64,000 nt of DNA, from positions 1 through 64,000 of the forward strand of contig NZ_SRYM01000010.1 in NCBI RefSeq assembly GCF_004793765.1, written 5' to 3'. The notes below the pieces were generated by a model. That model searched no databases. It saw only the letters and a list, made by a program, of their open reading frames with translations, and was not told where the DNA came from. Positions within the stretch are counted from its first letter, which is position 1; each line of letters starts with the position of its first letter. Positions 53,261 through 61,659 of this stretch are shown here, in pieces. This DNA is from Parabacteroides distasonis. Lineage in GTDB: Bacteria > Bacteroidota > Bacteroidia > Bacteroidales > Tannerellaceae. The position numbers were made by a program, and so were the translations under genes.

Positions 53261-53400
53261 TTGCCATGCTCATGGCAATCTTTTGACATGTATATGGCAA
53301 GACTTTGACACGTAGATGGCAATCTTTTGACATGTATATGGCAAGACTTTGACACGTAGATGGCAAAACTTTGACACCGGCATGGCAAGGCCTTGTCAAT
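53261..53400. repeat. 22-bp tandem repeat array with a 44-bp higher-order unit
   Basis: Units at 53272-53293, 53294-53315, 53316-53337, 53338-53359, 53360-53381 and a partial at 53382 each start ATGGCAA. The 44-bp pair 53272-53315 is repeated without change at 53316-53359. Ahead of it, TTGCCATG-ct-CATGGCAA (53261-53278) gives the word in inverted orientation. Located between the convergent WYL and MBOAT genes. There are no unique spacers, so it is not CRISPR. Confidence 0.9.
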
Positions 53401-53423
53401 ACAACTAATTGTATATCTTACCC

Positions 53424-54947
53424 TTAGAATTGAAAATAAATAAATGGCTGTACCCCTGCGCTCTTAAACTGAACAACAACGAAAATCGCTATCGCCAATA
53501 TAGCGGCCTGTATCAATAACGGGGAACGGGTCACGACTCCTCGCAAGGCATCCTCAGAGCGTTTAGGCATAAAATGCAGCACATAACCGATCACCATCAA
53601 CGCAAACACCCCTTTATATCCTGAGACGAATTGCGTGAACACCTCCGGATGAAAATTCGTGAAGATCTGGCGAAGCATCTCTCCCACTGCTTTCATCGAA
53701 GTAGCCCGGAACAAGATCCATCCGAAACAAACCACATGAAAAGTAATCAAAACACCCAATACCCGTCGCCAAGGCTTCATCTCGCATCCTAAAGATTTAA
53801 AGCTACTGAAACGCGCCATAACGAACTTATGCACGGCCAAAGCCATGCCGTGCAAGGCTCCCCATAAGATGAAACTAATGGAAGCCCCATGCCATAGCCC
53901 GCCTAGCAACATCGTTATTAGCAGATTCATATAGGTACGAATCTTTCCCTTCCGGTTTCCGCCCAAGGATATATACAGATAATCTTTCAGCCAAGAGGAA
54001 AGGGAGATATGCCAACGACGCCAGAACTCCGTAATCGTAGCCGATTGATAAGGAGAGTCGAAGTTAATATTGAAGCGGAATCCCAACCACAAGGCGATAC
54101 CGATCGCCATATCCGAATAACCCGAGAAGTCACAATAAATCTGTAGCGCATACCCATAGACACCCAATAAATTCTCCACACCCGTATAAAGCAACGGAGC
54201 GTCAAAAATTCGATCCACGAAATTCATACTGATATAATCCGAGATAACCGTTTTCTTGAAAAGACCACATAAGATAAGGAATAATCCCTCACCAAACTCA
54301 GATCGCGTCACCGTAGGATTCTTATACATCTGGGGGATAAAATCCCGGGCACGAACGATCGGCCCGGCAACCAATTGAGGAAAGAACGATACATAGAAAA
54401 CATAATCGATCCAACGGCCGAGAGGTTGGATTCGTCCCCGATAAACATCTATCACATAGCTTATACTCTGGAAGGTAAAGAAAGAGATTCCTACCGGAAG
54501 GAAGATGTTCATCTTAAGCCATTCTCCCCCGGCGGCCATAACAAACAACTCGCCTAAGAAGTTGAAATACTTGAAATACCCCAACATTCCTAGGTTTATG
54601 CAGAGACTAAGCGTAACGAATAGCTTACGTCTTGCTACCGATGTCGTACGCGAGATACATCGCGCTATCAGGAAATCGGAAGTAGCCGTAAATACCAGCA
54701 GCCCGAACCAAAGCCCGCTGCTTTTATAATAAAAATAAAGGGAAAACAACGTCACGTAAATAATACGGGCCAACGTATGTTTCCTTAGCGACATATAAAT
54801 CATCAGGAAACCAATGAACAGGAAGAAAAATAACCCGCTGCTAAACAAGATCGGGGCATTATGATGATACGTCAGGATATCTCCCAGTTTCTCCCACGTG
54901 AATTGATGATTATTACTAAGCCAATCTCTAAGTATATTATATTCCAT
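53424..54947 (-). CDS. MBOAT-family O-acyltransferase (AlgI-like)
   Basis: A 507-residue polytopic membrane protein of the MBOAT family. The catalytic His lies in GGLWHGASISFILWG (around residue 355) and the preceding EFWRRWHISLSSWLKDYLY block is characteristic of AlgI/DltB-like acyltransferases. It would pass an acyl group, usually acetyl, across the membrane to a partner that modifies an exported polymer. Two SGNH-type proteins are encoded directly upstream on the same strand, the usual partners. Confidence 0.95.
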   Translation of the reverse strand: MEYNILRDWLSNNHQFTWEKLGDILTYHHNAPILFSSGLFFFLFIGFLMIYMSLRKHTLARIIYVTLFSLYFYYKSSGLWFGLLVFTATSDFLIARCISRTTSVARRKLFVTLSLCINLGMLGYFKYFNFLGELFVMAAGGEWLKMNIFLPVGISFFTFQSISYVIDVYRGRIQPLGRWIDYVFYVSFFPQLVAGPIVRARDFIPQMYKNPTVTRSEFGEGLFLILCGLFKKTVISDYISMNFVDRIFDAPLLYTGVENLLGVYGYALQIYCDFSGYSDMAIGIALWLGFRFNINFDSPYQSATITEFWRRWHISLSSWLKDYLYISLGGNRKGKIRTYMNLLITMLLGGLWHGASISFILWGALHGMALAVHKFVMARFSSFKSLGCEMKPWRRVLGVLITFHVVCFGWILFRATSMKAVGEMLRQIFTNFHPEVFTQFVSGYKGVFALMVIGYVLHFMPKRSEDALRGVVTRSPLLIQAAILAIAIFVVVQFKSAGVQPFIYFQF

Positions 54948-54956
54948 ACAAGATTC

Positions 54957-56288
54957 TTATCGGTTATTATATGATTCCATGAACGCCCTGAACAAAAGCG
55001 TTCCTTGTTCTTGATACCCTTCTTTCGTAAAATGAACCCGATCCCGTCCCATCAAACGGGAACTATGCCATTTACGGCACGAGTTTTTCCCTCCCGTCAC
55101 AGTGAATAAATCCCAGCAAGCGGTCTCTTCTTTCTTCGCTACGTTCCGGATAACACGGGCAGCCCGCTCGGTATTATCATTGCGCACATACGTTCGTTGC
55201 TTGTTGACTCGCACCCTTTTGTAACATTCCGGAGGAGTCGTCAGTAAGATCGCCGTATTCGGTAGCTCTTTCTTGACGATCGCCAAGAAAGCCTCGATCT
55301 GGCCGGAAAACTCATCGGTGTTAAAACGTCTGCCAAACGTCTCGTTGGTTCCCATAGAGATGATTAATAAGGACGGTTTTAATAAAGCCAACTGACGTAC
55401 ATAAGCCTCGTCCGTATAACTCGCGTACATGGCCCCATTTACTCCGATGGAATGATATAAGATACCGCTGCCTCCATTCTTCAATGTCAAGCCATAATAC
55501 AAATTCGTAAAGAATGAGGCCGGCCGCAATGTATTCGTGCCCTCTTTCCGTCTCGTACTCTGTAATTGTAAAGTATCGGTCAAGCAGGAGATCCGGAAAG
55601 TATCGGCCAATACACCGGGGACACATACAGTATCCGCACGGAATGTTCGGACCGAGTCTTTCAAAGCCCCGGCGGGAAGCATGAGCATCGACTTCTCCCC
55701 CCTATATAAGATCGCCTCGTTAAACTCGTATCCGGCACCATTCTTCGGGGCTATCACGACATCCAGATTAATCGAGGGGGAAACAGACTTAACCCCGATC
55801 CCACCGATCCCTATCGGGGTTTTCCGGACATGCTGAATACAACGTCCGGCGATCCAATCCTTAGCGACGGATTTGATAAAGTAATCATCCGGCTCATTGC
55901 TCTTGCTCAACTTAAAAGGAGCGATCCAGCCTCGTCCTGCATTCCCGAACGCCTGTTGGAAAAGGCGCATGACACGACCGCTTAAATGTCCGGCTTGGAT
56001 ATGCGAGTCCCCCAATTGAACGATCGTGATAACCGTATCTTTCCCCGCACGCAACGAATCCAGCTCATTGAAGAAATCGTTCCACGCCTTACTTGAATCG
56101 GGTAAGATCAACGTATCTTTTCCCGCTTTCATCGAATAAGATAAAGGTGGCAACGCTACAGTATCCCGAACCGCCAAACTATCAAGAGATACATCCCCGT
56201 TTATTCCGGCTTTAGGTTTCGGAACAGAGAAGCCCATGATCACTCCTAAAACAACCAGACTAATTAACCACTTTCTCCGCTTCATCAT
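54957..56288 (-). CDS. SGNH/GDSL-family protein of the O-acylation cluster
   Basis: A 443-residue protein with one N-terminal membrane anchor or signal (about 6-22). SGNH blocks: D94-S95 in QLGDSHIQAG, the Asn block in ISMGTNETFG, and the Asp/His block in GRDRVHFTKEGY near the C-terminus. In MBOAT systems such proteins transfer or remove the acyl group on the periplasmic side. 9 nt upstream of the MBOAT gene; overlaps the next SGNH gene by 29 nt. Confidence 0.88.
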   Translation of the reverse strand: MMKRRKWLISLVVLGVIMGFSVPKPKAGINGDVSLDSLAVRDTVALPPLSYSMKAGKDTLILPDSSKAWNDFFNELDSLRAGKDTVITIVQLGDSHIQAGHLSGRVMRLFQQAFGNAGRGWIAPFKLSKSNEPDDYFIKSVAKDWIAGRCIQHVRKTPIGIGGIGVKSVSPSINLDVVIAPKNGAGYEFNEAILYRGEKSMLMLPAGALKDSVRTFRADTVCVPGVLADTFRISCLTDTLQLQSTRRKEGTNTLRPASFFTNLYYGLTLKNGGSGILYHSIGVNGAMYASYTDEAYVRQLALLKPSLLIISMGTNETFGRRFNTDEFSGQIEAFLAIVKKELPNTAILLTTPPECYKRVRVNKQRTYVRNDNTERAARVIRNVAKKEETACWDLFTVTGGKNSCRKWHSSRLMGRDRVHFTKEGYQEQGTLLFRAFMESYNNR

Positions 56289-57708
56289 AAAAATCTTTTT
56301 CTGATAATAACGCTTTCAGCAAGGCATCGGCAATCTCCCGTCCACCCCTGAAACTTAAATGCGTATAATCCTTACTAGCCCAATTTAATTCTACGAAACG
56401 GACCATACTGTTCTCTCCTCCCATAGCACCGAATACATTCCAGAAAGGAACCCCTGCCTTTTTAGCGGCTTGCCTTTGCGCATGCAGCAAGGCTAACACG
56501 GCCGGCATCGTCTCGAATTCCCCATCGTCTTGACGGCTTCTGTCCGACACCCCCAACATCAATATATCGGCTTCCGGAAAACAAAGTCGTATATGGTTAA
56601 TGACCTTTATCATCCGGCTACTATACCATCCATAATTCATCACGTTGTCGCTCACGACATTCAATCCATACTGCAAAACGATCAAATCATACGGACGGAT
56701 CTTATTCAACGCTTGGCAACGGGAAACATCCAATCGCTCCAATATCATACCTGAGTTTCCCCGGAGAGAGAAGTTATCTACCACGATACCTGAATGATCC
56801 TCCATAGCGACCCCTAATGCCCGGAACTCCGGTGTATTCTCAAAAGTGAAATCCGCTTCGGTGAACGTCCCTTCCAACTCGTATTGGGTTACGATTGATG
56901 TGGCGGGAAGCATTTCTTGCAGGGTATCAGCGGAAGCGTTGCAAACCAAGCGCATCTCCGTATTCTTATTTTGCTCATAAATCAGTTTCAAGGAAGAGAA
57001 CGTATGAAGCTCCGGATAACGCTTAGTCGTCTTCACATGGATAGAGGCGTTTGCCTCGTTTGCCTCGAACATCATCCCGGATAAGGTATATCCATGCTCA
57101 CGATCTGTCAACATAGACCAAGTAGTCCATCCGGAAGAACGTTGCTCCACGGTTGGACGGAACTGTGCCGCTACGGAGGTAACAGGCACAAAACCAACTC
57201 CCCGCCCCCCAAATTCCTTCTGCATCCCGGAACGGAAATCGGCCACCATAATATCTCCTTCGATAAAAGAATCTCCAAGGAAGGCCACACGTACCGGACG
57301 ATTCAATTCCCGCCTGTTTTTTAAGGCGGCGAAGAATCGTTTCAAACCGATATGTCCAAGAGAATAGTCCTCAATATGAGCCCCTAGCGAATCCGCCCCT
57401 TGGACAGCATAGACCGCTTTGTATAATGAATCACGAAGAACCAAAGCCACAGAATCTATTCCTGCGGAACGCTGGATAGAATCCCTTAATACCACCGAAT
57501 CTACTTGAAGGGTATCCGCTTGTTCCAATTCTTGTTTCAAAGAATCCAAGGAAAGCTTTTCCTCTTTCACCTTGAAATCCGATAAAAGATCTACTCTTTT
57601 GATCTTATACCCGAATAACGTATCCGGAAGGCTATATAAACCAAAGCTCATCAACAACGTCAGCGACAGTAACGCTAACACTCTACCCAAATTATTATCT
57701 TTGTTCAT
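56260..57708 (-). CDS. SGNH/GDSL-family protein, first gene of the O-acylation operon
   Basis: A 482-residue protein with an N-terminal membrane segment (about 8-26), a spacer rich in Asp-Ser-Leu (about 40-115) and an SGNH domain: Ser147 in FLGDSFIEG, the Asn-like block in VLQYGLNVVS, and a DxxH block in SKDYTHLSFRGG. A diverged relative of its downstream neighbour. A minus-strand TATCTTTG at 57731-57738 is the likely -7 box of the three-gene operon. Confidence 0.86.
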   Translation of the reverse strand: MNKDNNLGRVLALLSLTLLMSFGLYSLPDTLFGYKIKRVDLLSDFKVKEEKLSLDSLKQELEQADTLQVDSVVLRDSIQRSAGIDSVALVLRDSLYKAVYAVQGADSLGAHIEDYSLGHIGLKRFFAALKNRRELNRPVRVAFLGDSFIEGDIMVADFRSGMQKEFGGRGVGFVPVTSVAAQFRPTVEQRSSGWTTWSMLTDREHGYTLSGMMFEANEANASIHVKTTKRYPELHTFSSLKLIYEQNKNTEMRLVCNASADTLQEMLPATSIVTQYELEGTFTEADFTFENTPEFRALGVAMEDHSGIVVDNFSLRGNSGMILERLDVSRCQALNKIRPYDLIVLQYGLNVVSDNVMNYGWYSSRMIKVINHIRLCFPEADILMLGVSDRSRQDDGEFETMPAVLALLHAQRQAAKKAGVPFWNVFGAMGGENSMVRFVELNWASKDYTHLSFRGGREIADALLKALLSEKDFYDEAEKVVN

Positions 57709-57730
57709 CTAACTTTTGCTTACAAGGAGA

Positions 57731-57738
57731 CAAAGATA
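57731..57738 (-). promoter_or_regulatory. -7 element of the SGNH-SGNH-MBOAT operon
   Basis: The minus strand reads TATCTTTG 23 nt upstream of the first SGNH gene's ATG. Confidence 0.5.
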
Positions 57739-57806
57739 GGCAAGTTTGCCTACCCGGAAATAATCTTCGGACAAAAAATAACCTTAAATTATCCGTTCAG
57801 GGTGGA

Positions 57807-58412
57807 TCATCCCTTAAACGTAAGTTGAGACAAAAAGAGATGCAATAATGAAGGCTCCAGCAGCATTGGGAAAATCAATCCATAAATAGCTCCATAGAAA
57901 TGGGCATTATGATTTATGTTATCTCCTGTTTGTTTCGCCATATACTGGCAATAGGCCAGATATAGCAAGCCGAACACGATACCGGGGACAGGCAGCACAG
58001 CGAAAAACAAGATCTTCCCCCAAGGATCAAGGAATATAGAGGTAAATAGAACCGCAGATACCGCTCCGGACGCACCGATAGAGACATAATACGGATCTTT
58101 TCGCCGTTTTATCAAGTCGTAAAGCGAAGCCACGATCATTCCCCCGAAATAAAGGGCCAGATAAGCCCCACTACCGAATCCCATATATCGAAACGTTCGC
58201 TCGATATAGAGCCCAAATGACCAGAACGTGAACATATTCACTAGCAAATGTGTCATATCCGCATGGATAAACCCATGTGTCACGATACGATAATATTCAT
58301 GATTCCGGATCGTACGATATGGGGTAAACGCTAATTTCATAAATAACTCCCTATTACTAAAACAGATAAAAGAGAGAACCACTGTTGTTCCAATAATCAA
58401 ATAAGTAATCAT
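57807..58412 (-). CDS. rhomboid-family intramembrane serine protease
   Basis: About 201 residues with six hydrophobic segments. The catalytic Ser is in GASGAV (about residue 116) and the His in HNAHFYGAIYG (about 171); the HxxxN oxyanion element HLLVNM is near residue 55. The frame extends 12 codons further to 58448, but MITYLIIG at 58412 is the usual rhomboid start. Cleaves membrane-anchored substrates; target unknown. Confidence 0.9.
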   Translation of the reverse strand: MITYLIIGTTVVLSFICFSNRELFMKLAFTPYRTIRNHEYYRIVTHGFIHADMTHLLVNMFTFWSFGLYIERTFRYMGFGSGAYLALYFGGMIVASLYDLIKRRKDPYYVSIGASGAVSAVLFTSIFLDPWGKILFFAVLPVPGIVFGLLYLAYCQYMAKQTGDNINHNAHFYGAIYGLIFPMLLEPSLLHLFLSQLTFKG

Positions 58413-58486
58413 ATATTCTATATATTTTTCTGATGAGCCACAAAGCAAAGCATAAATTCCGGTTTATACAAATATCGGGATATATA

Positions 58487-58523
58487 ATAAAAAAGTGGAT
58501 ATAGGCTTTTCACATATCCACTT
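58487..58523 (-). terminator. terminator of the universal stress protein gene
   Basis: On the minus strand AAGTGGATAT (58523-58514) pairs with ATATCCACTT (58502-58493), followed by TTTTTATTATA. It lies 25 nt after the stress-protein stop. Confidence 0.8.
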
Positions 58524-58547
58524 CTTATTTGTTACTTAAATAAGACA

Positions 58548-59666
58548 CTACTTCTTGCTATCGATTACCAATAACGGAGTATCGGTGTGGAATAACATTT
58601 TTCTCGCGATCGAAGGATTGAACATTCGGGCTAGGATATTACGGCGATATGTGCTTAAGGCTATAATATCAATTTGTTTATCACGAACAAATTTCTCGAT
58701 GGCTAACAGCAAGTCACCATCGGCCAGCACCGTATGGGAAATATGGGCATGTGGATATTGTTTCTTGAAATATTCACGGACGCCCGTCAAACGAATCTCA
58801 TTCCATTCATCTTTGCTGGTAGAGATATTGAATAGATGAATATTAAAATCAAAACCTTTGATGATCTCCATAAACTCGTCGAAAGCGACCAAATCTCTCT
58901 GGTTAAACGATGTAGCGAAAGCGATATTCTTAGCGTCTCTCAAATCCGTGAAAGGAACGTTCTCCGGTATCGCCAATACAGGAACCCGGTTCACCTCGAT
59001 AACCTCCCCGGTCACGCTACCGATCAGATCTATATCTTTTTGGCTCTTGCCTCTCGTTCCCATCACGATCAATGTCGGGTGATATTCCTTGCTATAGGCG
59101 ATGATCTCCTCTTCCGGCAAGCCTTCACGTAATACATAATCGTATTTTACCTTTGGTAATTCGCCACAGGACATCTTCCGGTTGATATGCGTGCAAATAT
59201 TCTCCATATCGATACGGACACGCTGTAAAATGTGTTGTACAGATTCCTCCTCGTTTATTTGGTAAGCCAATGTATCTCCCATCGGAATAGCGGATGGGAA
59301 ATAGGGGCTGAAATAGGCATGCATAATCATCACCTCCGCACCTACCTCATGCGCGTAATTAATTCCCAACTCACAAGCCTTGGCGGAATAATCCGAGAAA
59401 TCAATCGGGATCAGCACTTTCTTGGCCGCATTAACCTTCGCTTCTTCCTCTTTCGGCTCCTCAAACCACTTATTGTCTTCAATAATGCGTAAAGCATGCG
59501 GTAAATCACTCTCCTTAATACGCACACGTACTCCTGCCGAAACAACGGGCTGGATCTGGTTTACATTATGTATATAGACCTCTATGCCTTCTGTTTCGAG
59601 GATTGTCTTGAGAATCTGGGCTTTCTCGAACGTGTGGATAGCCAATGTCACTAATTTATCTTCCAT
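58548..59666 (-). CDS. DUF2007-UspA-UspA universal stress protein
   Basis: About 372 residues. The N-terminal 65 residues form a DUF2007-like signal domain (KLVTLAIHTFEKAQILKTIL), followed by two UspA domains (about 82-237 and 243-372). The first Usp domain has the ATP-binding G-x2-G-x9-G-S pattern (GTRGKSQKDIDLIGS); the second has a degenerate form (STYRRNILARMF). The frame extends to 59744, but that start falls in the terminator of the upstream gene, so ATG 59666 (MEDKLVTL) is chosen. Confidence 0.9.
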   Translation of the reverse strand: MEDKLVTLAIHTFEKAQILKTILETEGIEVYIHNVNQIQPVVSAGVRVRIKESDLPHALRIIEDNKWFEEPKEEEAKVNAAKKVLIPIDFSDYSAKACELGINYAHEVGAEVMIMHAYFSPYFPSAIPMGDTLAYQINEEESVQHILQRVRIDMENICTHINRKMSCGELPKVKYDYVLREGLPEEEIIAYSKEYHPTLIVMGTRGKSQKDIDLIGSVTGEVIEVNRVPVLAIPENVPFTDLRDAKNIAFATSFNQRDLVAFDEFMEIIKGFDFNIHLFNISTSKDEWNEIRLTGVREYFKKQYPHAHISHTVLADGDLLLAIEKFVRDKQIDIIALSTYRRNILARMFNPSIARKMLFHTDTPLLVIDSKK

Positions 59667-59719
59667 ACTCAATACATTTTTATAGATGAAACAATCAGGA
59701 TTTATGAATTGTTGAATAA

Positions 59720-59762
59720 AAAAAATCCCAAAGCGTTCTTTCATTTAGCTATGGGATTTTTT
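59720..59762 (-). terminator. terminator of the small HTH gene
   Basis: AAAAAATCCCA (59720-59730) pairs with TGGGATTTTTT (59752-59762) around a 21-nt loop; on the minus strand the T-run follows. It also rules out the longer start for the stress protein. Confidence 0.75.
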
Positions 59763-59779
59763 ATACGAATGAATTTCTC

Positions 59780-60052
59780 TTACGCTTCCTGTGCTTCGGC
59801 ATCCTGACTCTCGGCCAATATCTGCAAAGCACGCTCGAAAATAGTCGTGTCATCTAAGACAACCAACCCTCCGTCCGGACCGGGCTCGATATGGAAACCA
59901 CAACTCCGTCCATCTTGAAAATTATGTCCACCGAAATAGTTACGGACTGTCTCTACCTTTAATCCCAGCTCATCGGCGATGCGTTGTGTACTTCCGTCTG
60001 GTAACGAATCTTTAATTCTTCTCAGTTCGTTAAATGTAATTGTCTTTGTCAT
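59780..60052 (-). CDS. small helix-turn-helix DNA-binding protein
   Basis: A 90-residue conserved Bacteroidales protein. Its N-terminal half is a helix-turn-helix (DGSTQRIADELGLKVETVRNYF, residues about 19-40), followed by FHIEPGPDGGLVVLDDTTIFERAL. Probably a small regulator; target unknown. It has its own terminator and no obvious operon partner. Confidence 0.8.
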   Translation of the reverse strand: MTKTITFNELRRIKDSLPDGSTQRIADELGLKVETVRNYFGGHNFQDGRSCGFHIEPGPDGGLVVLDDTTIFERALQILAESQDAEAQEA

Positions 60053-60191
60053 GGCTTTCTTATTTTGAAGGTTAATACTTTTGTTTAATATTATGGCACT
60101 AACTTAGTCATTTAATAGCATTGAAACAAATTATTATTGAGAAAATGAACTGAAAACAAATATGCTTTACGACATACTTAACGAAAACCTC

Positions 60192-60884
60192 TTATATTAA
60201 GCACGATACCAATTGCTCATTAAAAAGGGCTATTAAAAGGATGGTCAACCAAATCGCATAGGTGATCCAGCGTTTCCGGGTATCCGAGTAAATGGCCTCC
60301 GGACATACCCAAGAATCCGCCGGAATCAATTTAGACCTTATATAGAGGTATAACAGATATACAAGATACCCGAATAACAGACCGGATAAAGCTCCCGGAA
60401 TAATATCCGTGATAAAATGCACTCCTAAATAAATACGAGTATAGGAGGTCAAGATCGCCCAAAAGAAAATAGTCCATCCGAATAGTTTATTCCTGAAGAT
60501 CAGCGTCATCAAGGTTGCGAAGCCGAAAGCGTTCGCCGCATGGCTGGAGATAAATCCATACATACCGCCCCGATAGCCGAACACCACCTTTACCTGATCC
60601 ATAAAGTCCGGGTGATGAGTCGGACGGAAACGAGTGAAGATGGGTTTACAAACATGCGAAGCGAACTGGTCGCATAGCGTGATCGTCAAGACAATGGCCA
60701 ATAAGATCAACAACCACTCCTTCCAGTTCTTCTTATAGCACAATACCACCAATATAAAAAAGGCTAACGGTAGCCAAACCGCCTTGCCTGAATAGATCCA
60801 CATAAAGCGATCTAAAAAAGCGGAGTCGCTACCGTTAAGCATAAAGAACGCGTCACGTTCCCAAACTAATAATTGTTCTAGCAT
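60192..60884 (-). CDS. PAP2-family membrane phosphatase
   Basis: A 230-residue membrane protein with about five or six helices and the three PAP2 motifs: K-x6-RP (KPIFTRFRP), the SSHAANA version of PSGH, and R-x5-H-x3-D (RIYLGVHFITD). Likely dephosphorylates lipid phosphates such as undecaprenyl-pyrophosphate or lipid A. It is 3 nt downstream of batE and may be read from the bat operon. Confidence 0.92.
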   Translation of the reverse strand: MLEQLLVWERDAFFMLNGSDSAFLDRFMWIYSGKAVWLPLAFFILVVLCYKKNWKEWLLILLAIVLTITLCDQFASHVCKPIFTRFRPTHHPDFMDQVKVVFGYRGGMYGFISSHAANAFGFATLMTLIFRNKLFGWTIFFWAILTSYTRIYLGVHFITDIIPGALSGLLFGYLVYLLYLYIRSKLIPADSWVCPEAIYSDTRKRWITYAIWLTILLIALFNEQLVSCLI

Positions 60885-60887
60885 GTA

Positions 60888-61655
60888 TCAGATTTTTTCT
60901 ATGTCTTTACTAGGCATCCATCCTACATTCCCATCCTCAAGCTCGATCTCGCTCCATTCGCCGAGCGTACTCTTCACGGTCACGTTCGTTCCCTCGTGCA
61001 ATACGAAAAGATCCGTACCGCTAGCGTCGGGAGAGCTCTTCACCGTAACGGTCGGGGCGAATACGATAGCGTGTTTACGGTTTATCATCTCATCCTTCTG
61101 GTCGCTGGCGAATATATTGGCAAAAACAACCATGATAATAAATAGGATACCCAAATAGAAACCGATCTTCTTCAAGCGTACCCAACGGGAGAAGAAGAAC
61201 AAGATCAAGCAACCGATAAACAACAGGAAGCACACGATACCTGTCTTCGCCCAAGAGTCTGCGGAACCGAGGTTCTCCACGCTCTTAAACCATTTTACCA
61301 AGAAAAAATCACCAACCGGCTCAATCTTATCGATCGTCTTCTGACGGGCCATCTGTAAATTGAAGCGAGCATCGCTATCACCCGGATCCAGCAGAAGGCA
61401 ACGTTCGTAGTTCAATATAGCCGGAGCGATCTTACCCGCCTTATAATAGGCATTTCCCAAATTATAATAAACGGCGGCAGACTCGCCATTGCTCTTCAAG
61501 ATTCCCTCATATAGCTCGATCGCCTTCGCGTAATCTTCTTTCGTGTAAGCGACCTCGGCCTCCTTCAAGGCGGTATCTTGCGCATAAGCAGATCCTATCA
61601 GACATAGAGTCAATAAGAAAAACAATACCTTTCTTAAATTTATAGTCATCTTCAT
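60888..61655 (-). CDS. batE: BatE: TPR and SH3-like membrane protein
   Basis: About 255 residues: a signal peptide (ending AYAQ), TPR repeats at about 25-100 (YTKEDYAKAIELYEGILKSN and YYNLGNAYYKAGKIAPAILN), two transmembrane segments at about 140-200, and a C-terminal bacterial SH3-like domain (VKSSPDASGTDLFVLHEGTN). Bat proteins take part in the Bacteroides aerotolerance locus. ATG 61655 (MKMTINLRKV), 4 nt after the batD stop, is the likely start. Confidence 0.9.
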   Translation of the reverse strand: MKMTINLRKVLFFLLTLCLIGSAYAQDTALKEAEVAYTKEDYAKAIELYEGILKSNGESAAVYYNLGNAYYKAGKIAPAILNYERCLLLDPGDSDARFNLQMARQKTIDKIEPVGDFFLVKWFKSVENLGSADSWAKTGIVCFLLFIGCLILFFFSRWVRLKKIGFYLGILFIIMVVFANIFASDQKDEMINRKHAIVFAPTVTVKSSPDASGTDLFVLHEGTNVTVKSTLGEWSEIELEDGNVGWMPSKDIEKI

Positions 61656-61659
61656 CTTC

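Noticed and set aside
53157-53399. 80-codon minus-strand frame over the 22-bp array
   Set aside because: Its Cys/His-rich, repetitive translation comes from the tandem repeats alone.
53272-53400. Possible CRISPR array
   Set aside because: The 22-bp units adjoin directly with no unique spacers, and the 44-bp pair repeats exactly; no cas genes are nearby.
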